Below, in pieces: positions 33,597 to 42,959 of a stretch of DNA of 64,000 nt. The position numbers and the translations under genes are program-made. The notes under the pieces were generated by a model. That model saw only the letters and a list, made by a program, of their open reading frames with translations. It did no database searches and was not told the DNA's origin. Origin of the DNA: an uncultured Ruminococcus sp. (GTDB lineage: Bacteria > Bacillota > Clostridia > Oscillospirales > Ruminococcaceae); NCBI GenBank assembly GCA_900538575.1, contig UPZA01000008.1, positions 59,991 through 123,990 on the forward strand. The letters run 5' to 3'. Every line of letters begins with the position of its first letter. Within the stretch, counting starts at the first letter, position 1.

Positions 33597-34955
33597 ATGC
33601 TTAACGCTTATGATATACTTGAAACCATAAGGATGATCCAGGACGAATGCCTGGATATAAGAACCATTACAATGGGAATTTCGCTTCTTGACTGTATAGA
33701 CAGCGATATTGACAGCGCTTGCGCAAAGGTGTATGAAAAAATAACGTCTAAGGCGCGCGATCTTGTAAAAACCGGAGAAAGAATTGAAAAGGAATACGGA
33801 ATTCCTATAATACACAAAAGAATTTCTGTTACGCCTATCGCTATAGTTTCTGCTGCATGCAGAGAAAAAAATCCCGTAAAATTTGCTCTGACTCTTCAGA
33901 AGGCGGCCGACGAGTGCGGCGTTAATTTTATAGGCGGTTATTCCGCGCTTGTCCAGAAGGGCTTTAGCGCCGGAGATAAGGAGCTTATAAATTCAATTCC
34001 TGAGGCGCTGTCTCTTACGTCTAATATATGCTCTTCAGTTAACGTAGGTTCGAGTAAATCGGGAATAAATATGGACGCCGTGGCTATGATGGGAAAAATT
34101 ATTAAAAAATCGGCTGAAATAACCGCGGACAAACAATGCATAGGACCTGCAAAGCTTGTTGTATTCTGTAATGCACCGGAGGATAATCCGTTTATGGCCG
34201 GAGCGTTTCACGGAACCGGTGAACCGGACTGCGTTATAAACGTGGGAGTTTCCGGCCCTGGAGTGGTTCGCTCGGCCATCACAAAATATCCCGACGCGTC
34301 AATCAACGAAATTGCCGACATAATAAAGAAAACCGCTTTCAAGATAACAAGAATGGGACAGCTTGTAGGCTCGAAAGCGTCTGAAATTCTTGGTGTTCCC
34401 TTCGGTATTGTAGACTTGTCTCTTGCTCCGACTCCTGCTGTCGGAGACAGCGTCGCTCATATTCTTGAGGAAATCGGACTGGAATCGTGCGGTACTCACG
34501 GAACGACCGCCGCTCTGGCGTTGCTTAACGACGCTGTTAAAAAGGGAGGAGTTATGGCGTCGTCAAACGTGGGAGGACTTTCCGGCGCGTTTATACCGGT
34601 GTCCGAGGACGCAGGAATGATAGACGCTGTAAACTGCGGAGCGCTGGGACTTGAAAAGCTTGAGGCAATGACGGCGGTTTGCTCGGTAGGGCTTGATATG
34701 ATAGTGGTACCGGGAGATATTACTCCGGAAACCATTTCGGCAATTATTGCGGACGAGGCTGCTATCGGTATGGTGAACAATAAAACTACCGCTGTCAGAC
34801 TTATCCCTGCGATTGGCAGAAGCGTCGGTGAAACCCTTGAATTCGGAGGGCTGCTGGGAAGCGGTCCCGTTATGAAAGTAAATACTAAATCTCCCGCCAA
34901 GTTTATTTCAAGAGGCGGCAGAATACCCGCGCCTATGCATAGTATAAAAAACTAA
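33597..34955 (+). CDS. UPF0210 (PFL-like, DUF711) family protein
   Basis: A 452-residue protein of the UPF0210 family with landmarks LDIRTITMGISLLDC, EYGIPIIHKRISVTPIAIV, FIGGYSALVQKGFS, ICSSVNVGSSKSGINMDAV and a C-terminal SRGGRIPAPMHS. The fold is related to pyruvate formate-lyase-like barrels, but no biochemical role is established. It is coupled to the ACT gene and is followed after only 23 bases by the V-ATPase genes without a terminator, so its transcript probably continues into them. The ATG follows AAGGAGATTTTCAG. Confidence 0.92.
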   Translation: MLNAYDILETIRMIQDECLDIRTITMGISLLDCIDSDIDSACAKVYEKITSKARDLVKTGERIEKEYGIPIIHKRISVTPIAIVSAACREKNPVKFALTLQKAADECGVNFIGGYSALVQKGFSAGDKELINSIPEALSLTSNICSSVNVGSSKSGINMDAVAMMGKIIKKSAEITADKQCIGPAKLVVFCNAPEDNPFMAGAFHGTGEPDCVINVGVSGPGVVRSAITKYPDASINEIADIIKKTAFKITRMGQLVGSKASEILGVPFGIVDLSLAPTPAVGDSVAHILEEIGLESCGTHGTTAALALLNDAVKKGGVMASSNVGGLSGAFIPVSEDAGMIDAVNCGALGLEKLEAMTAVCSVGLDMIVVPGDITPETISAIIADEAAIGMVNNKTTAVRLIPAIGRSVGETLEFGGLLGSGPVMKVNTKSPAKFISRGGRIPAPMHSIKN

Positions 34956-34978
34956 AGCAGGAAGGGCTGGAAGTTTCT

Positions 34979-35305
34979 ATGGAAAGCTTAGTAAATAAAA
35001 TTATTGAAATAGACCGTATGGCAGACGGCAGAATAAACGACGCTAAAAAGCAAAGCGAAGATATTCTTAAAAGCGCTGAGGAAAAGTGCAAGAAAATCCG
35101 CGAAGATATTACAGCGGCGGCTGAAAAAAGGATTGCAGAGATTGAATCCATAAATAAATCGGATTATGAATCCAAAATATCGGTTTTAAATAAAAAAATA
35201 AATTTGGAAAAAGAAAGAATGGATAGCTTTTTCGAAAATCACCATACTGAAATTGAAAAAAGCATATTTTCTGAAATAGTAGGTGAACAAATTGAAATCC
35301 GCTGA
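34979..35305 (+). CDS. ntpF: V-type ATPase peripheral-stalk subunit G/H
   Basis: A 108-residue, almost wholly coiled-coil protein (IDRMADGRINDAKKQSEDIL, KSAEEKCKKIREDI, AAEKRIAEIESI). Its size, sequence and place as first gene of the operon fit the G/H stalk subunit that pairs with subunit E to hold the V1 head. Sequence alone would not identify it, because coiled coils are uninformative. It overlaps the subunit C gene slightly at its 3' end. Confidence 0.78.
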   Translation: MESLVNKIIEIDRMADGRINDAKKQSEDILKSAEEKCKKIREDITAAAEKRIAEIESINKSDYESKISVLNKKINLEKERMDSFFENHHTEIEKSIFSEIVGEQIEIR

Positions 35306-36341
35306 AAACGCTACGGTTGCAAAGGCGAGGGCAATATACGGAAAAAGACTCAGGGAAAGCGATTATTTCGAGCTTGCGTCAAGAAAAAAGGTAACAGAGG
35401 CGGCTGAATATCTTAAAAAGAACACTCATTTTTCCGAGGCCTTATCATCAATAGATACCTCTGCCATTCACCGAGGCTTTCTTGAATCTATATTGCATAA
35501 GTCGTATTATGATATGTATGAGGAACTTTGCAGATTTCAGCATTTAAATGAAAAGCCGTTTTTTAATTTCCTTCTTGTGCGTTCTGAGATACGCGAGCTT
35601 CTTAAAGCTTTGCTTTATCTTAATAATGAAAGCAACGACGTTTATATAGAGTCTATGCATGCGTATCTTATTGAAAAATCAAGCTTTGATCTTATGGAGC
35701 TTGCCAAAGCTTCGGATTTTCACGGCTTGCTTAAGGTTATCAGGCATACGCCCTATTACGATATTTTAAAAAGCATTAATACGGATAGCCGCGGGCATAT
35801 TCCTTATACGGAATGCGAAGTTAGATTAAGAACATATTATCTCAGATGGCTTATTGAAAAAGCGTCAGAATGTGTTCACGGAAAATCAAAAAAAGCTTTG
35901 CTTGATCAGATTAATGTACAGACTGACGTAATAAATCTCATAAACGCTTATCGGATGAAAAAATATTTTTATGCAGATGCTCAAACCTTGAAAAAATATA
36001 TGCTTCCGTTTTACGGACGTCTTTCAAAGGAAAAACAGTTTGTCCTTTTTGAAACACAGTCTCCGGAGGATTATCTCAGAATGCTTGCCAGGACGTCTTA
36101 CGGCAGAAAAATGGAAACGCTTACGGAAACAATGCCCAGCGAGCAATTTGAGAGGGAGCTTGTCAGGATAAGATGTACGCTGGCTAAACGATCGCTGATG
36201 TTTTCAGAAGACGCCGCGGTAAGTCTTTATTCACTTATGTATCTTTCAGAAGTAGAGCTTAATAATATTATTAATATAATTGAGGGCATAAGGTATAATA
36301 AAAGCGTATCATATATGGAAAATCTTATAGTTTTGCAATAG
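35292..36341 (+). CDS. ntpC: V-type ATP synthase subunit C
   Basis: Subunit C (homologous to eukaryotic d) caps the rotor ring and receives the central stalk. The 349-residue, largely helical protein begins AKARAIYGKRLRESDYFELA and has FFNFLLVRSEIRELLKALLYL, LRTYYLRWLIEKASECVHG and a late LYSLMYLSEVELNNIINIIEGIRYN segment, the family's C-terminal signature. I prefer TTG 35292, which follows AGGTG at 5 bases, over GTG 35283, which overlaps that site. Second gene of the operon. Confidence 0.88.
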   Translation: MKSAENATVAKARAIYGKRLRESDYFELASRKKVTEAAEYLKKNTHFSEALSSIDTSAIHRGFLESILHKSYYDMYEELCRFQHLNEKPFFNFLLVRSEIRELLKALLYLNNESNDVYIESMHAYLIEKSSFDLMELAKASDFHGLLKVIRHTPYYDILKSINTDSRGHIPYTECEVRLRTYYLRWLIEKASECVHGKSKKALLDQINVQTDVINLINAYRMKKYFYADAQTLKKYMLPFYGRLSKEKQFVLFETQSPEDYLRMLARTSYGRKMETLTETMPSEQFERELVRIRCTLAKRSLMFSEDAAVSLYSLMYLSEVELNNIINIIEGIRYNKSVSYMENLIVLQ

Positions 36342-36357
36342 AACAGGAGGCGGTAGG

Positions 36358-38298
36358 GTGTCTATTGAAAAAATGGAATATGTCACCATAGTGGGACTTA
36401 TGAAGGATCTTGACAGAACTATGGAAAAATGCGTTGAAAGCGGTTGCTTTCATATAGCAGACGCCGTTAAGGAATCCTCCGGAGAGGAGGGATTCAACCG
36501 TCCTGACGGTGAAAATCCGTATAAAGCTCTTTTGAAGCGGGTAATTTCGATTGAAACCGGTAGCGGCTTTATCTGGGAAAGGGCCGATTGGAACAGCGTT
36601 TCAATAATGACCGGAGAGGAACTTGAGAAAACTGTTTCCGACCTTGAAACTGAGTTTCACAGATTGTCTGATGAAATAAATACTTGCAGCGATGATATAT
36701 CGCAAAGAAAACAGGCGCTTACTCAATTAAAGCATTTAAGGGGAATGAAAATAGATTTTCGAAGGCTTTTTGAATGTACTCATATAAATGTCAGATTTGG
36801 AAGGCTGCCATGCGACAGCGCCGCTAAGCTATCCTATTACGATGACAGAACCTTTATTTTTATACCGTACGATGACGACGGCAGCTATCAGTGGGGATTC
36901 TATTTTGCTCCTGTTGATAGTATTGCCGAAGCTGATAATATTTTTAAGACGCTTTATTTTGAAATTATAAAGGTGCCTGAATTTTTAAAGGATACTCCCG
37001 AAAGGGAGGAAGAAATATTAAGGAGTAATTTGAATGATCTTGAAATAAGACTTTCTGAGCTTAATAAAAAGCGTGATAGTCTTATTGATGAAAACGGCGA
37101 TTTGCTGAACGGAATTTTCAGCTTTTTAAAATATCATTACGATATTTTTGAAATGCGTAAATATGTTTCGGTTTATAAAGATAAGTTTTATATGGTTGGC
37201 TTTGTGCCTAAAGCCGGACTTTTAAGCTTTAAAAAGCATTTTGAATCTATGGACAGGGTTTCTGTGATAACCAAAAATGCAGGTGCGGACAGTCTTTTGA
37301 AGCCGCCGGTAAAGCTTAAAAACAACAAATTTTCCGGACCGTTTTCCATGTTCGTTGAAATGTACGGGCTTCCTTCATATAATGGGTTTAACCCTACTAT
37401 GCTTGTGGCGGTGACATATACTCTTCTTTTCGGTATAATGTTCGGAGATTTAGGGCAAGGACTTTTATTATCCTTTTTGGGATTGATAATTTATAAAAAA
37501 AGCGGAAACAGACTCGGTGCGATTTTACAAAGAATAGGCTTGTCAAGCGCCTTTTTCGGACTTATTTACGGTTCGGTATTCGGCTTTGAAAATGCCCTGA
37601 ATCCTTTATATAAAAAGCTTGGATTTGAGCATAAGCCCTTGGAAATAATGGAAAATACCATGGGAGTTTTAATAGGCGCGATTTTAATAGGAGTCGCAAT
37701 TATATTTGTTTCAATAATTATTAATATATTTATAGGCTTTAAGCACAGGGATTATGTCAATGCGGTATTTGGAAACAACGGAATTGCGGGATTTGTTTTT
37801 TTCGGGGCTGTGCTTGTTGGTCTTGGATTTATGCTTACGGGCAGGGGAAATATTTTTACTGCTCCTTATGTAATTGTTCTTATTATTATACCGGTTATCG
37901 TTATGTTTTTCAGAGAGCCTCTCGGCTGTCTTGTCAAAGGGGAAAGGTTCAAGCTTGAAAGCGGCTTAGGCGATTTCCTTGCTTCCAATTTTTTTGAGGT
38001 TTTCGAATTTATGCTGGGATACGCTACCAATACCCTTTCATTTGTGAGAATAGGAGGATTTGTATTTTCACATGCAGGAATGATGTCGGTGGTAATGATA
38101 TTATCGGAAATGGTATCAACCGGTGCGTCGCCTGTCGTTATTGTTATAGGTAATCTTTTTGTTATGGGAATGGAAGGTCTTATTGTCGGAATTCAGGTTT
38201 TAAGGCTTGAATTTTATGAAATTTTCTCAAGATTTTACGAAGGAAACGGTCATCCCTTTGAGCCTCTTAAAATTAATTATGATACAAATATAGAATAA
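36358..38298 (+). CDS. ntpI: V-type ATP synthase subunit I (membrane stator)
   Basis: Subunit I forms the ion half-channels next to the c-ring. The 646-residue protein has a cytoplasmic N-terminal half with coiled-coil arms. From about residue 340 come the membrane segments: NPTMLVAVTYTLLFGIMFGDLGQGLLL, a Gly-rich FFGLIYGSVFGFE, and later FEFMLGYATNTLSFVRIGGF, which holds the Arg facing the ring carboxylate. It ends GLIVGIQVLRLEFYEIFSRFYEGNGHPF, the family C-terminus. GTG start 7 bases after AGGAGG. Confidence 0.95.
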   Translation: MSIEKMEYVTIVGLMKDLDRTMEKCVESGCFHIADAVKESSGEEGFNRPDGENPYKALLKRVISIETGSGFIWERADWNSVSIMTGEELEKTVSDLETEFHRLSDEINTCSDDISQRKQALTQLKHLRGMKIDFRRLFECTHINVRFGRLPCDSAAKLSYYDDRTFIFIPYDDDGSYQWGFYFAPVDSIAEADNIFKTLYFEIIKVPEFLKDTPEREEEILRSNLNDLEIRLSELNKKRDSLIDENGDLLNGIFSFLKYHYDIFEMRKYVSVYKDKFYMVGFVPKAGLLSFKKHFESMDRVSVITKNAGADSLLKPPVKLKNNKFSGPFSMFVEMYGLPSYNGFNPTMLVAVTYTLLFGIMFGDLGQGLLLSFLGLIIYKKSGNRLGAILQRIGLSSAFFGLIYGSVFGFENALNPLYKKLGFEHKPLEIMENTMGVLIGAILIGVAIIFVSIIINIFIGFKHRDYVNAVFGNNGIAGFVFFGAVLVGLGFMLTGRGNIFTAPYVIVLIIIPVIVMFFREPLGCLVKGERFKLESGLGDFLASNFFEVFEFMLGYATNTLSFVRIGGFVFSHAGMMSVVMILSEMVSTGASPVVIVIGNLFVMGMEGLIVGIQVLRLEFYEIFSRFYEGNGHPFEPLKINYDTNIE

Positions 38299-38314
38299 TA
38301 AGGAGTTATTTTTT

Positions 38315-38749
38315 ATGAATATTCTGGAATTAATGCTATTGCCTTTATTTGCGGTCGTTTTGCTTATTCTGCCGGTTGTTTATGCGTTGAAAAAGAAAAA
38401 AAGCAACGGCGCGGCTAAAACCGCATTTATAGTTAATTTATGTTCTTTTTTTGCAGTACTTGCATTGGCGGCAATATTTCCAATCGGCGGACTTGTCAGC
38501 GCTGAAGCTTCAGAAACAATAAAATCAGCCTTTAGCGGAGCGGGACTCGGATATCTTGCTGCTTCTCTGTCTGTTGGTCTGGGCTCAATAGGATGCGGAA
38601 TAGCTGTAGGCGCTGCCGCTCCTGCTGCAATAGGAGCCGTTGCAGAGGAACCTAAGTCGTTTTCAAAGGCGCTTATTTTTGTAGCGCTTGGAGAAGGCGT
38701 AGCTTTATATGGCTTTCTTATTTCGTTTATGATATTGAATAAGCTTTAA
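38315..38749 (+). CDS. ntpK: V-type ATP synthase subunit K (c-ring)
   Basis: A 144-residue ring subunit with four hydrophobic helices: an N-terminal pair (LMLLPLFAVVLLILPVVYAL; FIVNLCSFFAVLALAAI) and the conserved Gly-rich pair (GLGYLAASLSVGLGSIGCGIAVGAAAPAA; ALIFVALGEGVALYGFLISFMIL). The ion-binding carboxylate is the Glu in LGEGVALYGF; the first helix pair has no equivalent acidic residue. Each subunit should therefore carry one site per four helices. Na+ versus H+ use cannot be told from this. The ATG follows AAGGAG. Confidence 0.93.
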   Translation: MNILELMLLPLFAVVLLILPVVYALKKKKSNGAAKTAFIVNLCSFFAVLALAAIFPIGGLVSAEASETIKSAFSGAGLGYLAASLSVGLGSIGCGIAVGAAAPAAIGAVAEEPKSFSKALIFVALGEGVALYGFLISFMILNKL

Positions 38750-38765
38750 AAGCGAGTGATAAAAT

Positions 38766-39074
38766 ATGAAGTTTTATTTGATCAGCGATAATATTGACAC
38801 TCAGATGGGGATGCGTCTGGCAGGCATAGACGGAGTTGTGGTACACGAGCCTGACGAGGTAAAGAGAGAGCTCGAAAAAGCATTGGTTGATAAAGAGATT
38901 GCCGTAATACTTATGACTGAAAAGCTGGTTAGGCTATGCAGCGAACTTGTTTACGATATAAAGCTTAACAGAAAATCTCCTCTTATTGTTGAGATACCGG
39001 ACCGACACGCAACTTCTCAGATAACCGACGCAATAAACAGATATGTAAGCGACGCGATCGGTTTGAAAATGTAA
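38766..39074 (+). CDS. ntpG: V-type ATP synthase subunit F
   Basis: A small central-rotor subunit. The 102-residue Rossmann-like protein starts MKFYLISDNIDTQMGMRLAGIDGVVVH and has the strand AVILMTEKLVRLCSELV and the segment SPLIVEIPDRHA, as in E. hirae NtpG-type subunits. It lies between K and E in the operon, 16 bases after K. Confidence 0.92.
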   Translation: MKFYLISDNIDTQMGMRLAGIDGVVVHEPDEVKRELEKALVDKEIAVILMTEKLVRLCSELVYDIKLNRKSPLIVEIPDRHATSQITDAINRYVSDAIGLKM

Positions 39075-39092
39075 CTTACGGAGGTTTGAAAA

Positions 39093-39680
39093 ATGGACGA
39101 TATGCAGGCACATAAGCTGGAGAAGTTTACCAGATCGGTTAATATGGAGGTCGGGGAACACATAAACAAAATTGTTGAAGCGGCAAAGGATCAGAGTGAA
39201 AAACGTCTTAAAAGGGCTGAGGATAAAGCGCTTGAGGAGGCGTTTAACAGAATCCAGAAATCCGTAAGGGAGATTGAATCGAAATACCGCAGAATGCTTG
39301 CATTGGCGGAACAAAAATGCAGAATGGACGCTCTGCGTCACAGGGAAGAGCTTTCAAAAGCTATATTTGATGATGTAGAAAGGGAGCTTATGCTTTTTAC
39401 TGAATCGGATGAATATGAAGAATATCTTATAAGACTTGTTTCTGCAGAGGAGCTTTCTGAGGACGCGGTTATATTTTTATCTCAAAATGATCAGAGATAT
39501 GCAGAAAATTTAAGGAAAGTCTCCGGACGCGAAGTAAGGATAGACCAAGGTATAAAATTAGGCGGACTTTCAATTACCGATTCTGTTCAAGGCTTTATAA
39601 TAGATAAAACCTTAGACGGTTCTCTTGAGGATCAGAAAAAAAGTTTCAGCAGCAAGTATAGCTTCAAATATGAAGGCTGA
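39093..39680 (+). CDS. ntpE: V-type ATP synthase subunit E
   Basis: Peripheral-stalk subunit that pairs with G/H. The 195-residue protein has a long N-terminal coiled coil (KDQSEKRLKRAEDKALEEA, ESKYRRMLALAEQKCRMD) and a C-terminal alpha/beta head (ILSQ-like AVIFLSQNDQRYAEN, GGLSITDSVQGFIIDKTLDGSLED). These fit subunit E in size and layout. The ATG follows ACGGAGGTTTG. It is directly upstream of the catalytic subunit gene. Confidence 0.9.
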   Translation: MDDMQAHKLEKFTRSVNMEVGEHINKIVEAAKDQSEKRLKRAEDKALEEAFNRIQKSVREIESKYRRMLALAEQKCRMDALRHREELSKAIFDDVERELMLFTESDEYEEYLIRLVSAEELSEDAVIFLSQNDQRYAENLRKVSGREVRIDQGIKLGGLSITDSVQGFIIDKTLDGSLEDQKKSFSSKYSFKYEG

Positions 39681-39697
39681 AAAGAGGAGAAACTGAT

Positions 39698-41470
39698 TTG
39701 AATAAAATATATTCCATTAACGGACCGGTTGTAAAGGTCAGGAATACTAATGAATTCTCCATGCTCGAAATGGTTTATGTAGGAAATAAGCGGCTTATAG
39801 GAGAGGTCATTAGTATAGATGACGAATTTACTACTATACAGGTTTATGAGGTTACTACGGGTATGAAAATCGGAGAACCCGTTTATACAACCGGAGCTCC
39901 GATGTGCGCTGTATTGGGACCGGGTATTATTTCAAACATATTTGACGGCATAGAGCGGCCGCTTATGGAAATAAAAAGGCTTTCGGGAGCGTTCATAAAT
40001 GAAGGCGCAGACGTTTCGCCAATTGATACAAATAGATTTTACGACGTTACTATTGAAGCTAAAAGGGGCGATATGATAAGCGGCGGAATGATTTACGCCT
40101 CTTGTCCCGAAACTCCCTTGATAAGGCATTACTGTATGCTTTCTCCGCTCCTTTCCGGAAAGGTTGTCTGGACGGCTGAAAACGGCAGATACAGAGTAAA
40201 CGATATAATATGCAGAATAAAGGATTCAGACGGAAATATCCATGAACTGACATTATGCCAGAAATGGCCCATACGGCAGCCGAGACCTGTCTCTGAAAGA
40301 CTTATGATTTCTCGTCCGCTTATAACGGGGCAAAGGATAATAGATACCGTTTTGCCGATAGCAAAGGGCGGAACTGCGGCTATACCCGGCGGATTCGGCA
40401 CCGGTAAAACAATGACACAGCATCAGCTTGCAAAATGGTGCGACGCCGATATTATCGTGTATATAGGCTGCGGAGAGCGCGGAAACGAAATGACTCAGGT
40501 GCTTGAAGAATTTTCAGGACTTATCGATCCGAAAACTAATCGTCCGCTGACAGACAGAACGGTGCTGATTGCTAACACGTCAAATATGCCTGTGGCCGCG
40601 AGAGAGGCCTCTATTTATACCGGTATTACGCTTGCGGAATATTACAGGGACATGGGGTATCATATTGCCATTATGGCGGACTCAACGTCAAGATGGGCGG
40701 AGGCTCTGCGTGAGATTTCCGGACGTCTTGAGGAAATGCCTGCCGAGGAGGGCTTTCCCGCTTATCTTCCGTCAAGGCTGGCGGAATTTTATGAAAGAGC
40801 CGGTTATACTGAAACCCTTTGCGGAAAGGAAGGTTCTGTTACAATTATAGGCGCTGTTTCACCTCAGGGATCTGATTTTTCCGAACCTGTGACTCAAAAC
40901 ACCAAGCGTTTTGTAAGGTGCTTCTGGGCGCTGGATAAATCTCTTGCCTATGCGAGACATTATCCGGCTATAAATTGGACTACAAGCTACAGCGAATATG
41001 TGGACGATCTTACTCCGTTTTATGAAAAAGAGGCGGGAGAAAGGTTTATGGAATACCGTCAGGAGATTTCAAATATTTTAGTTGAGGAAAATCAGCTTAT
41101 GGAAATTGTTAAGCTTATAGGAGCTGACGTTTTGCCTGACGAACAAAAGCTTATAATAGAGCTTGCAAGAGTTATCAGAGTCGGATTTTTGCAGCAGAAT
41201 GCGTATCATAAGGACGATACTTATGTTCCGCTTTCCAAACAGCTTCTTATGATGGAAACCATACTTTTTCTTTATCACAAAGCTCAGTCGGCTCTAAAGG
41301 AACAGATTTCGATGAATGATATTATGGCTACCGGATTGTTTGAAAAGGTCATAAAGGTTAAATATGATATTCCTAATGATAAGCCGGAAATGTTCGGTGA
41401 ATATAATACGGAAATAGCGGACGTATTTACAGAGCTTATAAGGAATGCAAAGGAAGGCGGAGCCGTATGA
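39698..41470 (+). CDS. ntpA: V-type ATP synthase catalytic subunit A
   Basis: The 590-residue nucleotide-hydrolysing subunit. It starts IYSINGPVVKVRN, has the bulge region, then QKWPIRQPRP. The P-loop is GGFGTGKTMTQHQLAKW near residue 230; most family members have GPFGSGKT or GPFGAGKT, so the second Gly replaces Pro. GCGERGNEMTQVLEEF carries the catalytic Glu, and MADSTSRWAEALREISGRLEEMP is a hallmark. Start TTG at 39698 behind AGAGGAGA; overlaps ntpB by ATGA. Confidence 0.96.
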   Translation: MNKIYSINGPVVKVRNTNEFSMLEMVYVGNKRLIGEVISIDDEFTTIQVYEVTTGMKIGEPVYTTGAPMCAVLGPGIISNIFDGIERPLMEIKRLSGAFINEGADVSPIDTNRFYDVTIEAKRGDMISGGMIYASCPETPLIRHYCMLSPLLSGKVVWTAENGRYRVNDIICRIKDSDGNIHELTLCQKWPIRQPRPVSERLMISRPLITGQRIIDTVLPIAKGGTAAIPGGFGTGKTMTQHQLAKWCDADIIVYIGCGERGNEMTQVLEEFSGLIDPKTNRPLTDRTVLIANTSNMPVAAREASIYTGITLAEYYRDMGYHIAIMADSTSRWAEALREISGRLEEMPAEEGFPAYLPSRLAEFYERAGYTETLCGKEGSVTIIGAVSPQGSDFSEPVTQNTKRFVRCFWALDKSLAYARHYPAINWTTSYSEYVDDLTPFYEKEAGERFMEYRQEISNILVEENQLMEIVKLIGADVLPDEQKLIIELARVIRVGFLQQNAYHKDDTYVPLSKQLLMMETILFLYHKAQSALKEQISMNDIMATGLFEKVIKVKYDIPNDKPEMFGEYNTEIADVFTELIRNAKEGGAV

Positions 41471-42861
41471 ATATACAGTATATTGGTCTGAAAAAGATTG
41501 ACGGTCCGCTTATTGTTCTTGATCACGTAAAGGACATAGGCTTTGAAGAGGTTGCGGAACTGCGTTTGAGCGACGGGACTGAAAGACTGGGCAGGGTAGT
41601 ACAAATTTACGGAGATAAAGCTGTTTTACAGGTTTTTGAAGGTACAAAAGGACTTTCACTTACAAATACGAAAACAAGATTTACAGGCAGGCCTATGGAG
41701 CTTGCATTATCTGAGGAAATGCTTGGAAGAACGTTCAGCGGATCAGGAAGGCCTATAGACGGATTGGGGGATATTTATCCGGAAAAATTTCAGGATATAA
41801 ACGGAAAGCCGCTTAACCCCGTTTCAAGAACGTATCCGAGAAATTATATAAGAACAGGTATATCGTCTATAGACTGTCTTATGACGCTTATTAGAGGGCA
41901 AAAGCTTCCAATATTTTCAGGATCTGGCATGTCTCATAATAAGCTTGCGGTACAGATCGTTAAACAGGCTAAAATTGCCGATGAAAGCGGACAGGATTTT
42001 GCCGTAGTATTCGGAGCAATGGGTGTAAAAAATGACGTTGCTGATTATTTTAAAAAATCCTTTGCTGAAAACGGAGTTCAGCAAAAGGTTGTTATGTTTA
42101 TGAATCTTGCGAACGATCCTATAATTGAAAGAATACTGACGCCAAGATGTGCTTTGACTGCCGCCGAATATCTTGCATTTGAGAAAAATATGCATATATT
42201 GGTAATTCTTACTGATATGACCTCTTACTGCGAGGCTCTTCGGGAATTTTCCTCGTCAAAGGGTGAGATACCCGGAAGGAAGGGTTATCCTGGTTACCTT
42301 TATTCTGATCTTGCTTCCCTTTATGAACGTGCGGGCGTTATAGAGGGATCCTCGGGAAGTGTAACGCAGATTCCGATTCTTACTATGCCTAACGATGATA
42401 TAACTCACCCTATTCCGGATCTTACGGGCTATATAACTGAAGGGCAGATTGTTCTTGACCGAAGTCTTGATCAAACAGGTATTTATCCTTCTGTTTCAGT
42501 TCTCCCTTCGCTTTCAAGGCTTATGAAAGACGGTATCGGGGAGGGATATACAAGAGAAGATCATTCGGTCGCTGCTAACCAGCTTTTTGCCGCTTATGCA
42601 AAGGTGCAGGACGCAAGGTCGCTTGCTTCCGTTATAGGAGAGGAAGAGCTTTCGGATACCGACAGAAAATATATTAGGTTCGGAGATGCCTTTGAAAAGT
42701 ACTTTCTTACTCAGGGCTTCAATGAGGAGCGTACTATTGAGGAAACTCTTGATTTAGGCTGGAGACTTCTTTCGCTCTTACCCAAAAGTGAACTGGATAG
42801 AGTTGACGATCAGCTTTTGAAGGAGCATTATAAGCCTGAAACAGCGGTTGAGCTGCGTTAA
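41467..42861 (+). CDS. ntpB: V-type ATP synthase subunit B
   Basis: The 464-residue non-catalytic nucleotide-binding subunit that alternates with A in the head. The family landmarks are present: SGSGRPIDGL, RNYIRTGISSIDCLMTLIRGQKLPIFSGSGMSHN (no canonical P-loop, as expected), VVFGAMGVKNDVADYF, VILTDMTSYCEALREFSSSKGEIPGRKGYPGYLYSDLA and LTGYITEGQIVLDRSL. Start ATG overlaps the A stop by 4 bases. Confidence 0.96.
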   Translation: MNIQYIGLKKIDGPLIVLDHVKDIGFEEVAELRLSDGTERLGRVVQIYGDKAVLQVFEGTKGLSLTNTKTRFTGRPMELALSEEMLGRTFSGSGRPIDGLGDIYPEKFQDINGKPLNPVSRTYPRNYIRTGISSIDCLMTLIRGQKLPIFSGSGMSHNKLAVQIVKQAKIADESGQDFAVVFGAMGVKNDVADYFKKSFAENGVQQKVVMFMNLANDPIIERILTPRCALTAAEYLAFEKNMHILVILTDMTSYCEALREFSSSKGEIPGRKGYPGYLYSDLASLYERAGVIEGSSGSVTQIPILTMPNDDITHPIPDLTGYITEGQIVLDRSLDQTGIYPSVSVLPSLSRLMKDGIGEGYTREDHSVAANQLFAAYAKVQDARSLASVIGEEELSDTDRKYIRFGDAFEKYFLTQGFNEERTIEETLDLGWRLLSLLPKSELDRVDDQLLKEHYKPETAVELR

Positions 42862-42959
42862 TTTTTTGCTGAAGAGGCGTGTAAATGTATTTTTTTAGTT
42901 TTTTAATATATAAATGCATTTATTCGTTTTGCATTATTGGAATACAGAGGTGTTTATTC

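Noticed and set aside
34496..34900. 134-codon frame antisense to the UPF0210 gene
   Set aside because: Hydrophobic Ser/Ala-rich shadow of a well-conserved gene; no ribosome binding site and no family features.
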